The notes under the pieces were generated by a model. It ran no database searches. It was not told where the DNA came from and saw only the letters and a list, made by a program, of their open reading frames with translations. From contig NC_135717.1 in NCBI RefSeq assembly GCF_964656455.1, forward strand, positions 152,199,793 to 152,263,792: a stretch of 64,000 nucleotides of DNA, given 5' to 3'. The position numbers and the translations under genes are program-made. Below are positions 1-15,812 of this stretch, one piece after another (positions within the stretch are counted from its first letter, which is position 1; each line of letters starts with the position of its first letter). The stretch is from Halichoerus grypus. Lineage: Eukaryota; Chordata; Mammalia; Carnivora; Phocidae.

Positions 1-1860
1 GAAAAATGTCATTGGTATTTTGATAGGGATTGCATTAAATCTGTAGATAGCTTTGGGTAGTACTACACACATTTTAACAATATTTGTTCTCCCAATCCAT
101 AAGCATGGCATGTCTTTCCATTTCTTTGTGTCATCTTCAATTTCTTTCATCAATGTTTTATAGTTTTCAGAATACAAGTCTTTCTCCTCTTTGGTTAGGT
201 TTATTCCCAGGTATCTTATTATTTTGGGTGCAATTATAAATGGGATTTTTTTCTTAATTTCTCTTTCTGCTGCTTCATTTTTAGTGTATAGAAATGCAAC
301 AGATTTCTGCACATTGATTTTGTATCCTGCAACTTTACTTAATTCATGTATCATTTATTTCTGTTCTAATCTTTATTATTTCCTTCCTTCTGCTGCTTTG
401 GGATTTTGTTTGTTGTTCTTTTTCTAGCTCCTTTAGGTGTAAGGTTAGGTTGTTTGAGATTTTTCTTCCTTCTTGAGGTAGGCCTGTATTGCTATAAGCC
501 TCCCTCTTAGAACAGCTTTTGCTGTATCCCAAAGGTTCTGGACCACTGTGTTTCCATTTTCATTTGTTTCCACATACTTTTTGATTTCTTTTTTTGATTT
601 CTTGATTTACCCATTCATTGTTTAGTAGCACCATTATTTAACCTCCACACATGTATGGTCTTTCCAGATTTTTTCTTGTGGTTGGTTTCTAGTTTCATAG
701 CATTGTGGTCAGAAATGCAATCTTTCTGAATTTGTTGAGGCTTGTTTTGTGGCTTAATATGTGATCTATCCTGGAGAATGTTTCTGTGTACACTTGAAAC
801 GAATGTGTAGGGGTGCCTGGGTCGCTCAGTCAGTTAAGCATCTGACTCTATTTTGGCTCAGGTCATGATCTAAGAGTCCTGGGATTGTGCACTGGGTGGG
901 TTCTGTGCTCAGCGGGGAGTCTGCTTAAGGATTCTCTCACTTCCTCTGCCCTTCCCCCTCCCCCTCTCTCTTTCTCTCTCTCCCTCAAATAAATAAATAA
1001 ATAAAATATTTTTTAAAAAAGAAAGAAAGAAAAGAATGTGTAGTCTGCTGTTTTAGGATGCAATGTTCTGAATATATCTGTTAAATCTATGATTCAGTGT
1101 GTCATTCAAAGACAGTTTTCTTGTCGATTTTCTGTTTGGATGATTTGTCCATCAATGTAAGTGGGGTGTTAAATTCTCCTACTATTATTGTATTACTATC
1201 AATTAGTTTCTTTGTGTTTGTTATTAACTGTTTTATGACCTGGGTACTCCCATGTTGGATGCATAAATACTTAAAATTGTTATGTCTTCTTGTTGGATTG
1301 CCCCCTTTATTATTATACAGTGTTCTTTGTCTCTTTTTAGAGTCTTTGTTTTAAAGTCGATTTTTTCCATTGTAAGTATTGATAATCTGGCTTTCTTTTG
1401 ACATCCACTTGCATGATAAATGTTTCGCCATCCCCTCACTTTCAATCTGCAGGTGTCTTTAGGTCTGAAATGAGTATCTTATAGGCAGCATACAGATGGT
1501 GCCTACCCACTAGTATTTTTTTGGTGGAGTCTTTCAGGTTTTCTATATATAGTATCATACATATACTATCCACTCTGTCACCCTATATCTTTTGATTGGA
1601 GTGTTTAGTCCACTTACATTCAAATTAATTATTGATAGATATGAATTTATTGCCATTTTGTTATTTGTTTTGTGGTTGTTTTTGTAGCTTTTCTCTGGTC
1701 CTTTCTTCTCTTGCTCTCTTTCATGGTTTTCTGGTTTTCTTTAGTTTTATACTTGGATTTCTTTCTCTTTATTCTTTGCATATCTATTAGTGGTTTTTGG
1801 TTTGTGGTTACCATTAGGTTTCTATATAACATCTTCAATTTTCGCAAATATTTTTAAGTA
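1..1860 (-). mobile_element. Old LINE-1 fragment (antisense), internally deleted
   Basis: Antisense L1 ORF2 runs from the reverse transcriptase part at the left edge to the endonuclease start near 1620 and the inter-ORF spacer near 1860. Around position 355 the sequence jumps from the part matching about 4780 of the neighbouring L1 (2137-8459) to the part matching about 5900. Roughly 1.1 kb of ORF2 between endonuclease and RT is therefore missing. The reading frame is broken many times. The spacer near 1640-1850 resembles older mammalian L1M types. The element continues to the left of the window, so its 3' end is not seen. A Can-SINE splits it at 811-1033. Confidence 0.85.
811..1033 (+). mobile_element. 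Can-SINE, diverged, with TSD
   Basis: It has the SINE head (gggtgcctgggtcgctcag), a tRNA-like box region, a CT-rich stretch and an A-rich tail ending in gaaa repeats. It is flanked by the perfect TSD gaatgtgtag at 801-810 and 1034-1043. It is inserted in the endonuclease part of the old L1. Divergence from the consensus suggests an older subfamily. Confidence 0.93.
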
Positions 1861-2125
1861 GACACAAAGCATAATTATTGTTGAAAAGTCCATTTATAAA
1901 CTTGTATCCCATTTACCTCTATTTAATTCACTTGTTCTTATAACTATGCTTGAATTGTTCATGAAAATTTCATGAGATATTAAACAAAAGCTAACCATCA
2001 TCTTAAGCTACTTTTCTTGTTGGCAAATCAGGTACGTTACAAAAAAATCATGAAAGCAAAGAACCTAAAAGTTAAATATTTGGTTTTTCCCTCCTTTTTT
2101 TTTTAATTGCCATGCTTTACATGCA
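1861..2125. other. A+T-rich spacer between two L1 elements
   Basis: No gene or clear repeat is recognised. It could hold further decayed L1 spacer sequence from the element to the left. The last bases contain the left copy of the TSD of the next L1. Confidence 0.4.
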
Positions 2126-2390
2126 TCAAGCAATTTATTTTTTAATTTTATTTTTTTATGTTATGTTAGTCACCATACATTACATCATTAGTTTTTGATG
2201 CAGTGTTCCATGATTCATTGTTTGCGTGTAACACCCAGTGCTCCATGCAATACATGCCCTCCTTAATACCCAACACCAGGCTAACCCATCCCCCCCCCCC
2301 AAAGCCCTCAGTTTCTCAGAGTCCATAATCTCTCATGGTTCGTCTCCCCCTCTGATTCTGTGCCCCCTGCATTTTTCCCTTCTTACTATC

Positions 2391-2403
2391 TTTTTTTTTT
2401 TTT
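2391..2403 (-). repeat. Internal poly(A) (plus-strand T run) separating two L1 3' ends
   Basis: On the minus strand an L1 3' UTR ends here in a run of about 12 A. It is followed by a second, different L1 3' UTR segment (2390 down to 2137) that ends in its own A-rich tail next to the TSD. Confidence 0.8.
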
Positions 2404-2699
2404 ACCATACAATGTATTATTTGTTTCAGAGGTACAGTCTGTCATTCATCAGTCTTACAAAATTCACAGCACTCACCATAGCACATACCCTCCCCAATGT
2501 CCATCACCCAGCCACCCCATCCCTCCCACCCCCCACCACTCCAGCAGCCCTCAGTTTATTTCCTGAGATTAAGAGTCTGTTATGGTTTGCCTCCCTCTCT
2601 GGTTTCACCTTGTTTCATTTTTTTTCCTCCCTTCCCCTATGATCCTCTGTCTTGTTTCTCAAATTCCTCATATCAGTGAGATCATATGATACTTGTCTT

Positions 2700-6933
<4,234 letters not shown>

Positions 6934-7028
6934 TGTATTGCCTGTAAGGTAACTGTTACTGTGTATTGTCTCTATTCCTTTCTGGTCTATGTTACTTTTA
7001 GGCTCTCTCTTTGCTTAGAGGACCCCTT

Positions 7029-7912
7029 TCAATATTTCTTGTAGGGCTGGGCTGGTTTGGTGTTTGCAAATTCTTTTAGTTTTTGTTTGTCCTGGAAGCT
7101 TTTTATCTCTCCTTCTATTTTCAATGACAGCCTAGCTGGATATAGTATTCTTGGCTGCATATTTTTCTCGTTTAGTTCTCTGAATATATCCTGCCAGTCC
7201 TTTCTGGCCTGCCAGGTCTCTGTGGATAGGTCTGCTGCCAATCTAATGTTTCTACCATTGTAGGTTACAGACCTCTTGTCCCGAGCTGCTTTCAGAATTT
7301 TCTCTTTGTCTCTGAGACTTGTAAGTTTTACTATTAGATGTCGGGGTGTTGACCTATTTTTATTGATTTTGAGGGGGGTTGTCTGTGCCTCCTGGATTTT
7401 GATGCCTGTTTCCTCCCCCAAATTAGGGAAGTTCTCCACTATAATTTGCTCCAGTATACCTTCTGCCCCTCTCTCTCTTTCTTCTTCTTCTGGGATCCCA
7501 ATTATTCTAATGTTGTTTCATCTTATGGTATCACTTATCTCTCAAATTCTGCCCTCGTGATCCAGTAGTTATCTCTCTTTTTCTCAGCTTCTTTATTTTC
7601 CATCATTTTGTCTTCTATATCACTAATTCTCTCTTCTGACTCATTTATCCAGGCAGTTAGAGCCTCCATTTTTGATTGCACCTCATTAATAGCCTTTTTG
7701 ATTTCGACTTGGTTAGATTTTAGTTCTTTTATTTCTCCAGAAAGGGATTCTCTAGTATCTTCTATGCTTTTTCAAGCCCAGCTAGTATCTTCATAATCAT
7801 CATTCTGAACTCTAGTTCCAACATCTTACTAATGTCCATATTGATTAGGTCCCTGGCTGTCGGTATTGCCTCTTGTTCTTTTTCTTGAGGTGAGTTTTTC
7901 CATCTTTTCATT
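7029..7912 (-). pseudogene. L1 ORF1 remnant (RNA-binding chaperone)
   Basis: ORF1p coats L1 RNA. The start lies near 7912 on the minus strand. The N-terminal coiled-coil part (about 7900-7450) is frameshifted. An open block at 7439-7029 (136 residues) holds the RRM and C-terminal domain, with typical words RHLIVKLTS, DKEKILKAARDK and LSTETWQARKDWQDIF. The end is close to the usual FANTKPA tail. The ORF2 start follows about 100 bp downstream, as expected for L1. Confidence 0.85.
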
Positions 7913-8119
7913 TTGTCCAGAGGAGAATAGATGAATGAGAGAACAAAATGCTAACAGGGTAACAATGACCCCAGAAAAATATACACTTCCAGAAAGTGGT
8001 CACTTTTCTGTTCATAGAATTGCTGCTATTCTTTTCTTCGATCTCCTGTTGAGTTTGTAGGTGTTCTGAATGGTTTGATAACTATCTAGCTGAATTCCTG
8101 GGACCGGATGAAATTTAGG

Positions 8120-8415
8120 GGCGCCTGGGTGTCTCAGTCGTTAAGCGTCTGCCTTCAGCTCAGTTCATGATCCCGGGGTCCTGGGATCGAGCCCTGTGTC
8201 GGGCTCCCTGCTCTGCAGGAGGCCTGCTTCTCCCTCTCCCACCCACCCTGCTTGTGTTCCTGCTCTCGCTGTCTCTCTCTCTGTCAAATAAAGAAATAAA
8301 ATCTTTTATATGAAAACAATGGATCGTGGATCACCACATCAAAAACTAATGATGTATTGTATGGTGACTAAAATAACATAATAAAAAATCATAATAATAA
8401 ATAAAGAAAAGAAAA
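8120..8415 (+). mobile_element. Chimeric insertion: Can-SINE fused to an L1 3' end
   Basis: A full Can-SINE (about 8120-8312) is joined directly to about 80 bp of a sense-strand L1 3' end (aaaactaatgatgtattgta, gtgactaaaataacataata) and an A-rich tail. One perfect TSD, gaaatttagg, flanks the whole unit at 8110-8119 and 8416-8425. The piece therefore looks like one integration event. The L1 part closely resembles the 3' end of the L1 at 20018-22222. Confidence 0.88.
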
Positions 8416-8470
8416 GAAATTTAGGTCTCCTACTCCTCCACCATCTTACTCCTCCTCTCTCAAGCAATTT

Positions 8471-8679
8471 TTTTATTTTTTTTTAATTTTTTAAGATTTT
8501 ATTTATTTATTGGACAAAAAGAGACAGCAAGAGAGGGAACACAAGCAGGGGGAAGTGGGAGAGGGAGAAGCAGGCTTCCCACTGAGTGGGGAGCCTGATG
8601 CGGGACTCGAACCCAGGACCCTGGGATCATGACCCGATCCAAAGGCAGACACTTAACAACTGAGCCACCCAGGCGCCCC
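8471..8679 (-). mobile_element. Can-SINE (antisense)
   Basis: The reverse-complement SINE is complete, from the T-rich tail to ggcgcccc at 8672-8679. It belongs to the TGTCAAATAAA-tailed type. It lies directly next to the right TSD of the large L1. Its own TSD is unclear because both flanks are T-rich. Confidence 0.92.
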
Positions 8680-10309
8680 TATTTTTATTTTACATTTTGT
8701 TCTTAGGCTGAATTCACACTTTTATAATTTTAAACATATAGCAGAGATAATAAAAGCTTGTTTGACTAGTAAATCTAGGTAGGAAAAATTGTATATCCAC
8801 ATTATAATTAATCCTGAGAACTCTGAGGACATACCTATTTTATTTTACCAATAGTTTTTTAAGTAGCTTTATTTACCAAAGAATATCCCAGATCATGCAA
8901 ACTTAAATACACACACATCAATTAATTTCTTTATTTCTGAGAGTTTTAGGACAATTTAATTTATGTAAGTGCCCACTTATCTCTAAATCAATTAGAGTAG
9001 AACTCATTCGAGGGATTTTTATAAATTAATTTGATAATTCCACCTGGAGATACAAAAATATCACTTGTGTATAACATACAGACATATATACACACATACA
9101 TAAACATATAGACAAATACAGATTTTTTTTGGCTTTCATTCTAAAATTTTTAGTCATAAGTTAATAAAACATAGTAATACAAACTCACTGGTTTATCTCT
9201 ACTTTATGTTTTTATCTCCATTGTGTTCCTAGCAAATGGGACAAATTAATGTTACCTGCATGCCAATATTTGTGGAGAAGACTTTTAAATTTTTCTTTTG
9301 CCGTGATATGTGATCTGATGGAGTCTATGTACTAAAGTTTAGGCCAGTGACTGAGGAGACACCTAGAAGCTGTCTGGACATCTCCAGTGCACATTTGAGT
9401 GGACAAAACATCTAGCTCTGGTTCAAACAGCTTTTTTTCTCTTTTCAGCCTTAGGTGGTTGCTTCTGGAGTTCCCTGAGTTCCTTGAGAGCCCCTGAGGG
9501 AGGGTAGGGGGCCTAAAATTCAAGTGGCTGTAGGGAACTGAAAGAATAAAGTGAAAGGGAAAAGTCTGGCAGGGTTGGAGAGTAATAGAGGAGGTGGGGG
9601 TTTGAAGGGGAACATATAAAAGGATTCAAGAGAACTGGAAGGAATAGTGAAGGTGCTAAGAGGAGGAAGGAAGAGAGACACAATGGAAAGGGAGAGGCCT
9701 TAGAGGAGCCAGTTTGGGGAGATCTCAAGTTTTCCAAAGAGGCCAATGGAGTTCTAAATTATCCTCAGCAAAATCATGCCAACAGGAATAGAAGTAGACA
9801 AGTTGGCAGAGCCTATAATTAGTAGAGGTACAAGAAGGGGGCTTCAGTCAACTGAGAAGTTCCCATGGGAGAAGCAGAGTCCAACAAAGAGAACAGAGAG
9901 GCCTCACAGAGAGCCAAGAAGAAAGACTTCCAGCCCAGAGAGTTAGGGAATAATTCCCTCTCAGGAAAGAGAGACAGAAAGAAGAGACTTCCAGCTCAGC
10001 TGGTACCTTTCAAAGAAGCCAGGGACTCTAACTCATCTTCTTACAAACAGAGAAATGTAGGACTCTATCCCAGCATCTGTTTGTCTGGGACTCTAAGTCA
10101 GCTTCTGGAGTATACTTAGAATCTTAAGAATCAAAATCTGTCCTTACCAGCTTCAACAATGTCTGTCTGAAGCACTGGTTCCAGAGTCAGACTCTCCAAT
10201 GGATCCTCAATCTATTGGGCAGGAGGGAAGACATTCAAAGGGGCATTCTTAGTCCTAGGTGAGAAGTCCAGGGGCCCAATGATGAATCTTATTCCATATG
10301 AGTTATGGC
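8680..10309. other. Unassigned, mostly single-copy-looking sequence
   Basis: An A+T-rich first half has short CA/TA runs near 9060-9120. A purine-rich second half (about 9540-10000) has many gagag and gaagag words. Short frames occur on both strands (for example 9865-10119 plus, 9513-9746 minus) but none has a recognisable domain. A decayed LTR or other old repeat is possible in 9330-10300. Confidence 0.4.
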
Positions 10310-11036
10310 ACCATAACTGTTAAAGAAAAAAATATTCAATGAGACTTGTTAAAAAAAAGGTAAGGCAGACTTTATTCAGGACCATCATGATAGGTTCAGG
10401 GAATATTGCAATGGGATTTTGCAGTGGGGGAGAGAGACTGCGCTCAACTCCAAATAGAGGGGGCCAAGTGGGAATTTAAAGCCAAGGAGTAGGGGCGCCT
10501 GGGTGGCTCAGTTGGTTAAGCGACTGCCTTCGGCTCAGGTCATGATCCTGGAGTCTCCGGATCGAGTCCCGCATCGGGCTCCCTGCTCAGCAGGGAGTCT
10601 GCTTCTCCCTCTGACCCTCCCCCCTCTCATGTGCTCTCTCTCGCTCTCTCAAATAAATAAATAAAATCTTAAAAAAAAAAAAAAAAAAAAATAAAGCCAA
10701 GGAGTAGAGTGGCGGGGGGTGGGGCAGGGGTGTAGTGGATGAAAAATTACTAAGGAGAAACATTAGGCATAAAAGGGGTTCTGGTTAAACCCACCTAATG
10801 GGATTCTTGCTGACAACAGGCCAGGATGATCAGACATCACCCGGGGGATGACGAACCTGATCAGATATCAAAGGTGATCAGAAATCAAGGGTGAGTGGCT
10901 CTAGTTAAACTGACTTATCAAGGTTTTTGCTAAAACTAGATTTTACAAGGACATGCAGAGATGGGCCTAGGGGAAGGTCCAGGAGCCTTATTAAAGTTTG
11001 CACAAGCAAAGTATCTTTGTTAGTTGGTTTACTTTA
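10310..11036 (-). mobile_element. LTR-like segment, interrupted by a SINE
   Basis: The segment runs from a tgttaa start through tttattcagg (a reversed poly(A)-signal region), a GC-rich block and repeated gatcagaaatc/gatcagatatc words. This composition and order resembles an endogenous-retrovirus LTR in antisense orientation, but the family could not be named and the ends are not certain. No internal retroviral coding part is seen. Confidence 0.4.
10493..10691 (+). mobile_element. Can-SINE, CCTGGAGTC type, with TSD
   Basis: It has a complete head, box B-like gatcgagtccc, ctgaccctcccccctctcat and a long A-tail. The 16-bp perfect TSD taaagccaaggagtag is at 10477-10492 and 10692-10707. Low divergence and a long pure tail point to a young copy. 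Confidence 0.96.
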
Positions 11037-11439
11037 AAGAGGAAAAGAATAATAAAAATGGGAGATGGCAACCCAGAGATAAAACTTTATGTTTTTCTAA
11101 ATTTAACTCAAGGCTATATCTGTTAGAATTCATTAAAAGTCTGGCCCCCTGAAAATCATGTAACCTTTTGCCTTCAGAGAGGTTAATAAGGCTAAAGGAC
11201 AGTCTCAGCCTTTGAGAGAAGTCCATCAAAGGAAACAATCCAATGGAAAGAAGGAAGCGTCACATTGTGAGAATGTCAATAACTGATCACAATTTACCTA
11301 ACCCTAGTCCCCCACTCTAACTCAGTTTTAGCAACTCAAGTATCCTTAAAGTTGCATAACTGATGGAATATATTGATTTCAGGATTCTTTTCCTAGACTC
11401 TCATAACAGACATTTCAACCTCATGGCACATGATCAGGC
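11037..11439. other. Unassigned spacer
   Basis: No gene or confidently named repeat. It may be a continuation of the LTR-like block to the left. Confidence 0.35.
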
Positions 11440-11665
11440 AGGTAAATTATACTGACTTTTTAGTCAGTGAAGCCTGGGTTCAAATCCTGACTCTTCAACT
11501 TAGCTATGTGACCACAGGCAGGTTTTCTAACACCCTAAACATTGTTTTCTCAACTGTAAGCCTGAAGTCATTATTTTACCTAACCCACAAAGCCATTTTG
11601 AAAGTGGGATAAAATAATGCATCAAGGTGCTTAGCAAATTGCCTGTCATAGAGTCCAAACTTAGT
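11440..11665 (+). mobile_element. MIR (ancient tRNA-derived SINE)
   Basis: It shows the MIR order: gcctgggttcaaatcctgac (box B), gctatgtgaccacaggcagg, ttctcaactgtaa, then gtgcttagcaaattgcctg. Confidence 0.8.
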
Positions 11666-12448
11666 GGAAGACATGTGAAAAGAAGGAATAGGTGAGGGGA
11701 ACTGGCAAAGTCTAGAAAGAGTGTATAGTTCCTAAGAGATAGAAGTGCCATGGGTTCCACGGGATGGGTCAGCTAGGCAAAATGGCACACTCGCCAAGTC
11801 TCAAAAGAAATTAAGAAGCCTGAGAGAAGCCAGGTCTGGAATCTATACACAAAGTGGAAAGCGCTCTATCCCTTTCATGTTTTCTCTCCAGACATACAAA
11901 CAAGATCACCAAGAGACGGGAAAGAAAAATGATGAGGGGCCCACAAGCATTGCAGCATGGGTTCTGCCTGAAGAGGCCTATGATGCTGAAATAGAATTTA
12001 AGACTGAGACTTTGGACGAGGGCAGGGCAGCTGCTTGGGGAACTTCTGGGCTGACTGATGCTTAGAAAACTGGTAAGAGCTTAAGTAAGTGGGAGTAAAT
12101 TAGAGAGCAGGACAAACAAAGCAAAGGATACTTACCTTCCTGCCAATTGTGAGCTACAGCCCATGAGACTGGCCTTGTTACAGATGGGATCATTTCTTGC
12201 CAGAAAGTTCCCTGGCCTTGTTGAACTTGGCCTCGGGTACTCAACATTCTCAGGCCTGGCATGGTTTTCTCCAGTAAGATTTTCTCTTTCTGGGGAAATT
12301 AAAAAAAAAAAAGCAATACAGTAAAAAAAGGGAAACTATACAGTGTGAATGCCAAAGAATGTCTGAGAATATGAATCATGGGGGAGAGAATTCTTGAATT
12401 TATCTTTTCCCAATGTTATTTTTATTAAGGAGAAAGATTTCCTTCTTT
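11666..12448. other. Unassigned spacer
   Basis: Mixed composition. A 106-codon frame at 11745-12065 has no recognisable family, no neighbouring exon signals and ordinary base composition. I do not call it a gene. Confidence 0.4.
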
Positions 12449-12458
12449 TTCTTTCTTG

Positions 12459-14476
12459 TTTTGTTATTTAAATTCAATTAGCCAACATATAGTACATCAT
12501 TAGTTTCAGATGTAGAGTTCAATAATTCATCAGTTGCGTATAACACCCAGTGCTCATCACATCACATGCCCTCCTTAATGCCCGTCACCCAATGATCCCA
12601 TCCCCCGACCCTCCCCCCCAGCAACCCTGTTTGTTTCCTATAGTTAGGAGTCTCTTATGGTTTGTCTCCCTCTCTGATTACTTCCCATTCAGTTTTCCCT
12701 CCCTTCCCCTATGATCCTCTGTGCTATTTCTTCTATTCCTCATGAGTGAAACCATATGATAACTATCTTTCTCTGATTGACCTATTTCACTCAGCATAAT
12801 ACCCTCCAATTCCATCGATGTCATTGTAAATTGTAAGTATTCATCCTTCCTGGTGGCTGAGTAATATTCCATTGTATATATATACCACATCTTCTTTATC
12901 CATTCATCTGTTGACGGACATCTCGGCTCTTTCCCTAGTTTGGCTATTGTGGACATTGCTGCTATAAACATTGGGGTGCATGTGTTCCTTCGGATCATTA
13001 CATTTGTATCTTTGGGATAAATACCTAGTGGTGCAATTGCTGGGTCATAGGGTAGCTCTATTTTTAACTTCTTGAGGAACCTCTGTACTGTTTTGCAGAG
13101 TGGCTGTACCATCTTGCATTCCCACCAATAGTGTAAGAGGGTTCCCCTTTCTCTGCATCCTCGTCAACATCTGTTGTTTCCTGACTTGTTAATTTTAGCC
13201 ATTCTGACTGGTGTGAGGTGGTATTTCATTGAGGTTTTGATTTGTATTTCCCTGATGCCAAGGGATGTTGAGCATTTATTTTTTCATGTGTCTGTTGGCC
13301 TTTTGCATATCTTCTTTGGAGAAATGTCTGTTCATGTCTTCTGCCCATTTCTTGACTAGATTATTTGTCTCCAAGGGGTGTTGAATTTGATAAGTTCTTT
13401 ATAGATCTTGGATACTAGCCCTTTGTCTGATATATCATTTGCAAATACCTTCTCCCATTCCATAGGTTGCCTTTTAGTTTTGTTGTTTCCTTTGCTGTGC
13501 AAAAGCTTTTTATCTTGATGAAGTCCCAATAGTTCATTTTTGCTTTTGTTTCCCTTGCCTTTGGAGACGTGTCTAGCAAGAAGTTGCTGCAGCGAAGGTC
13601 AAAGAGGTTGGTGCCTGTGTTCTCCTCTAGGATTTTGATGGATTCCTGTCTCATATTTAAGTCTTTTATCCATTTTGAGTTGTTTGTATCTGGTGTAAGA
13701 AAATGGTCCAGTTTCATTCTTCTACATGTGGCTGTCCAATTTTCCCAACACAAGTTGTTGAAGAGACTGTCCTTTTTCCATTGGATATTCTTTCCTGCTT
13801 TGTCGAAAACTAGTTGACCACAGAGTTGAGGGTCCATTTCTGGGTTCTCGATTCTGTTCCATTGATCTATGTGTCTGTTTTTGTGCCAGTACCATACTGT
13901 CTTGATGATTACAGCTTTGTGACAGAGCTTGAAGTCCAGAATTGTGATGCCACCAGCTCTGCTTTTCTTTTTCAACATTCCTTTGGCTATTTGGGGTCTT
14001 TTCTGGTTCCATACAAATTTTAGGATTATTTGTTCCAGCTCTGTGAAGAAAGTTGACAGTATTTTGATAGGGATTGCACTGAATGTATAGATTGCTCTGG
14101 GTAGCATAGACATTTTAACAATATTTGTGCTTCCAATCCATGAGCATGGAATGTTTTTCCACTTCTTTATGTCTTCCTCAATTTCTTTCATGAGTGTTCT
14201 GTACTTTTTAGAGTACAGATCCTTTACCTCTTTGGTTAGGTTTACTCCTGGGTATCTTATGTTTTTTGGTGCAATTGTAAATGGGACTGATTCCTTAATT
14301 TCTCTTTCTTCTGTTTCATTGTTAGTGTATAGAAATGCAACTGATTTCTGTGCATTGACTTTATATCCTGCCATGTTGCTGAATTCCTGTATGAGTTCTA
14401 GCAATTTTGGGGTGGAGTCTTTTTGGTTTTCCACATAAAATATCATGTCATCTGCAAAGAGTGAGAGTTTGACTTC
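12459..14476 (-). mobile_element. 5'-truncated LINE-1 (antisense) with TSD
   Basis: The L1 3' end lies at 12459-12700, with ORF2 codons up to 14476, where L1 homology stops abruptly just upstream of the RT FADD motif. The 10-bp TSD ttctttcttg is at 12449-12458 and 14477-14486. The 3' UTR differs from that of the L1 at 20018-22222, so at least two L1 lineages are present in the window. Confidence 0.9.
12678..14476 (-). pseudogene. Partial L1 ORF2 (RT palm to C-terminus)
   Basis: Minus-strand frames at 14545-13415 (376 codons, the first about 22 from flanking DNA) and 13112-12678 cover the RT from [13 protein letters not shown] onward, then [15 protein letters not shown] and the C-terminal [20 protein letters not shown]. 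The FADD pair is intact, but the endonuclease and N-terminal RT are absent. The frame is broken between about 13415 and 13112. The long open stretch fits a moderately young insertion. Confidence 0.88.
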
Positions 14477-14486
14477 TTCTTTCTTG

Positions 14487-15344
14487 AGCCCCTGTATCTG
14501 CATTTCCTTTAACATTTTCTTATGAAGCTCTTGCTTGTGTTTCATTTTTTAATATGTAGACATTTTGAACACCTGTTCCTTCTCTGCGTGCCCTTCTCTC
14601 TCAGCTGGCCAGGGGAAGAATTTCAACAGGCCCAGCCAACAGAGATAATAACAGCAGGATGTTATGCCCTATACATTTTGGAGGCTAAGGCATGAGAACT
14701 GGAGGATTGTAAATACAATGCAGAGAATGGCCCATGGTGTCCTGGATCTTGCAGCTTATGTAGTTATAGCAATGCATCCACTGAGTGGCCTGGTTTCCTG
14801 CCTCCTTGAGGTGATTAGGAAGGAATGAACAGAGAGCATCTGTAACATGCTCTGTACATCTCCACAGAGGGTAGTGCTGGCCTCAAGCATCCAAAAGGCC
14901 CACTGAGGAAACATGGCCAAATCTCCCACTCAGCTTTATAGTAAACAGACCTATAAAATGGAGGTGGCTGTAAGTTTGCCAAGAAGGTAAATCATGCACA
15001 CAAGATTTCAGGACTACTTAATGCACAGCAGATTTTGGGACCCCTTCATCTATAGAATAAAATAAATGGACTAATAATAGTGTAGAGAAACATTTTATGT
15101 TTCAGTGGAAAACGAGATTCTAGTGCTATTCACTGTATTTGAGTTATTTCATAAAGCTTTGTAAGCTGTAGGTAACTGATAGATACGTAATTTCTATCTT
15201 GTCTGGTAGTGATTTAACTGACTACCCCACGACCACCCCAACTGTCCTTAAAACTGGAAAAAAAACAGTTTTGTCTCCATTTGCAATTCATCTCAACATT
15301 CCTTTACTTTTATAAATATGTGTTTTGACTTTTCCTTTGAAACA
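14487..15344. other. Unassigned spacer
   Basis: No gene, SINE or clear LINE is recognised. Codon-like structure is absent. Confidence 0.4.
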
Positions 15345-15812
15345 GCTGTTATATGTTGAATGATGTCCCCCCTCAAAAAAATAATGTTGAAGTCCTAACC
15401 CCCAGTACATGTGAATGTGACCTTATTTGAAAATAGGGTCTTTGCAAATGATCGAGTTAAGATGAGGTCATAGGGTGGGCCTCAATCCAATATAACTGTG
15501 TCCTTATAAAAAGGGGAAATTTGGATAAAGAGACAGACAGACACAGAATGAATGCCATGTGAAGAGGAAGGCAGATATGGGGATAATACATCTAACAAAC
15601 TAAGGAATGACACAATTTCCAGCAAACCACCAAAAGCTGGGAGAAAGGTATGGAACAGATTCTCCTTCACAGCCCTCAGAAGGAACCAACTCTAACAACC
15701 TTGATCTCAGACTTCCAGCCTCCAGAACTGTGAGAGAATAATTCTGTTGTCTAAGCCACCCAGTTTGTGGTGCTTGACTATGGCAACTCTAGCAACCGAA
15801 TATGTTGGTTCT
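15345..15812 (+). mobile_element. MaLR-type solo LTR (MLT1-like)
   Basis: It starts with tgttatatgttgaatgatgt and continues with gaagtcctaacccccagtac, gaccttatttgaaaataggg, tccttataaaaaggggaaat, then cagcctccagaactgtgaga and taagccacccagtttgtgg. This order is that of MLT1-class ERVL-MaLR LTRs. Only the LTR is present, with no internal region. Confidence 0.8.

Noticed and set aside
2300..2560. Pyrimidine-rich C runs as a regulatory element
   Set aside because: They are the reversed G-rich 3' UTR of L1, present in every L1 3' end in this window.
9513..9746. Leucine/serine-rich 77-codon minus-strand frame as a secreted small protein
   Set aside because: It results from reading a purine-rich strand in reverse; low complexity and no further support.
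10310..11036. A provirus with coding regions
   Set aside because: Only LTR-like sequence is visible; no gag, pol or env similarity was seen in the neighbouring sequence.
13415..14545. 376-codon minus-strand open frame as a candidate gene
   Set aside because: It is the L1 reverse transcriptase part of a 5'-truncated L1; its first 22 or so codons are flanking DNA.
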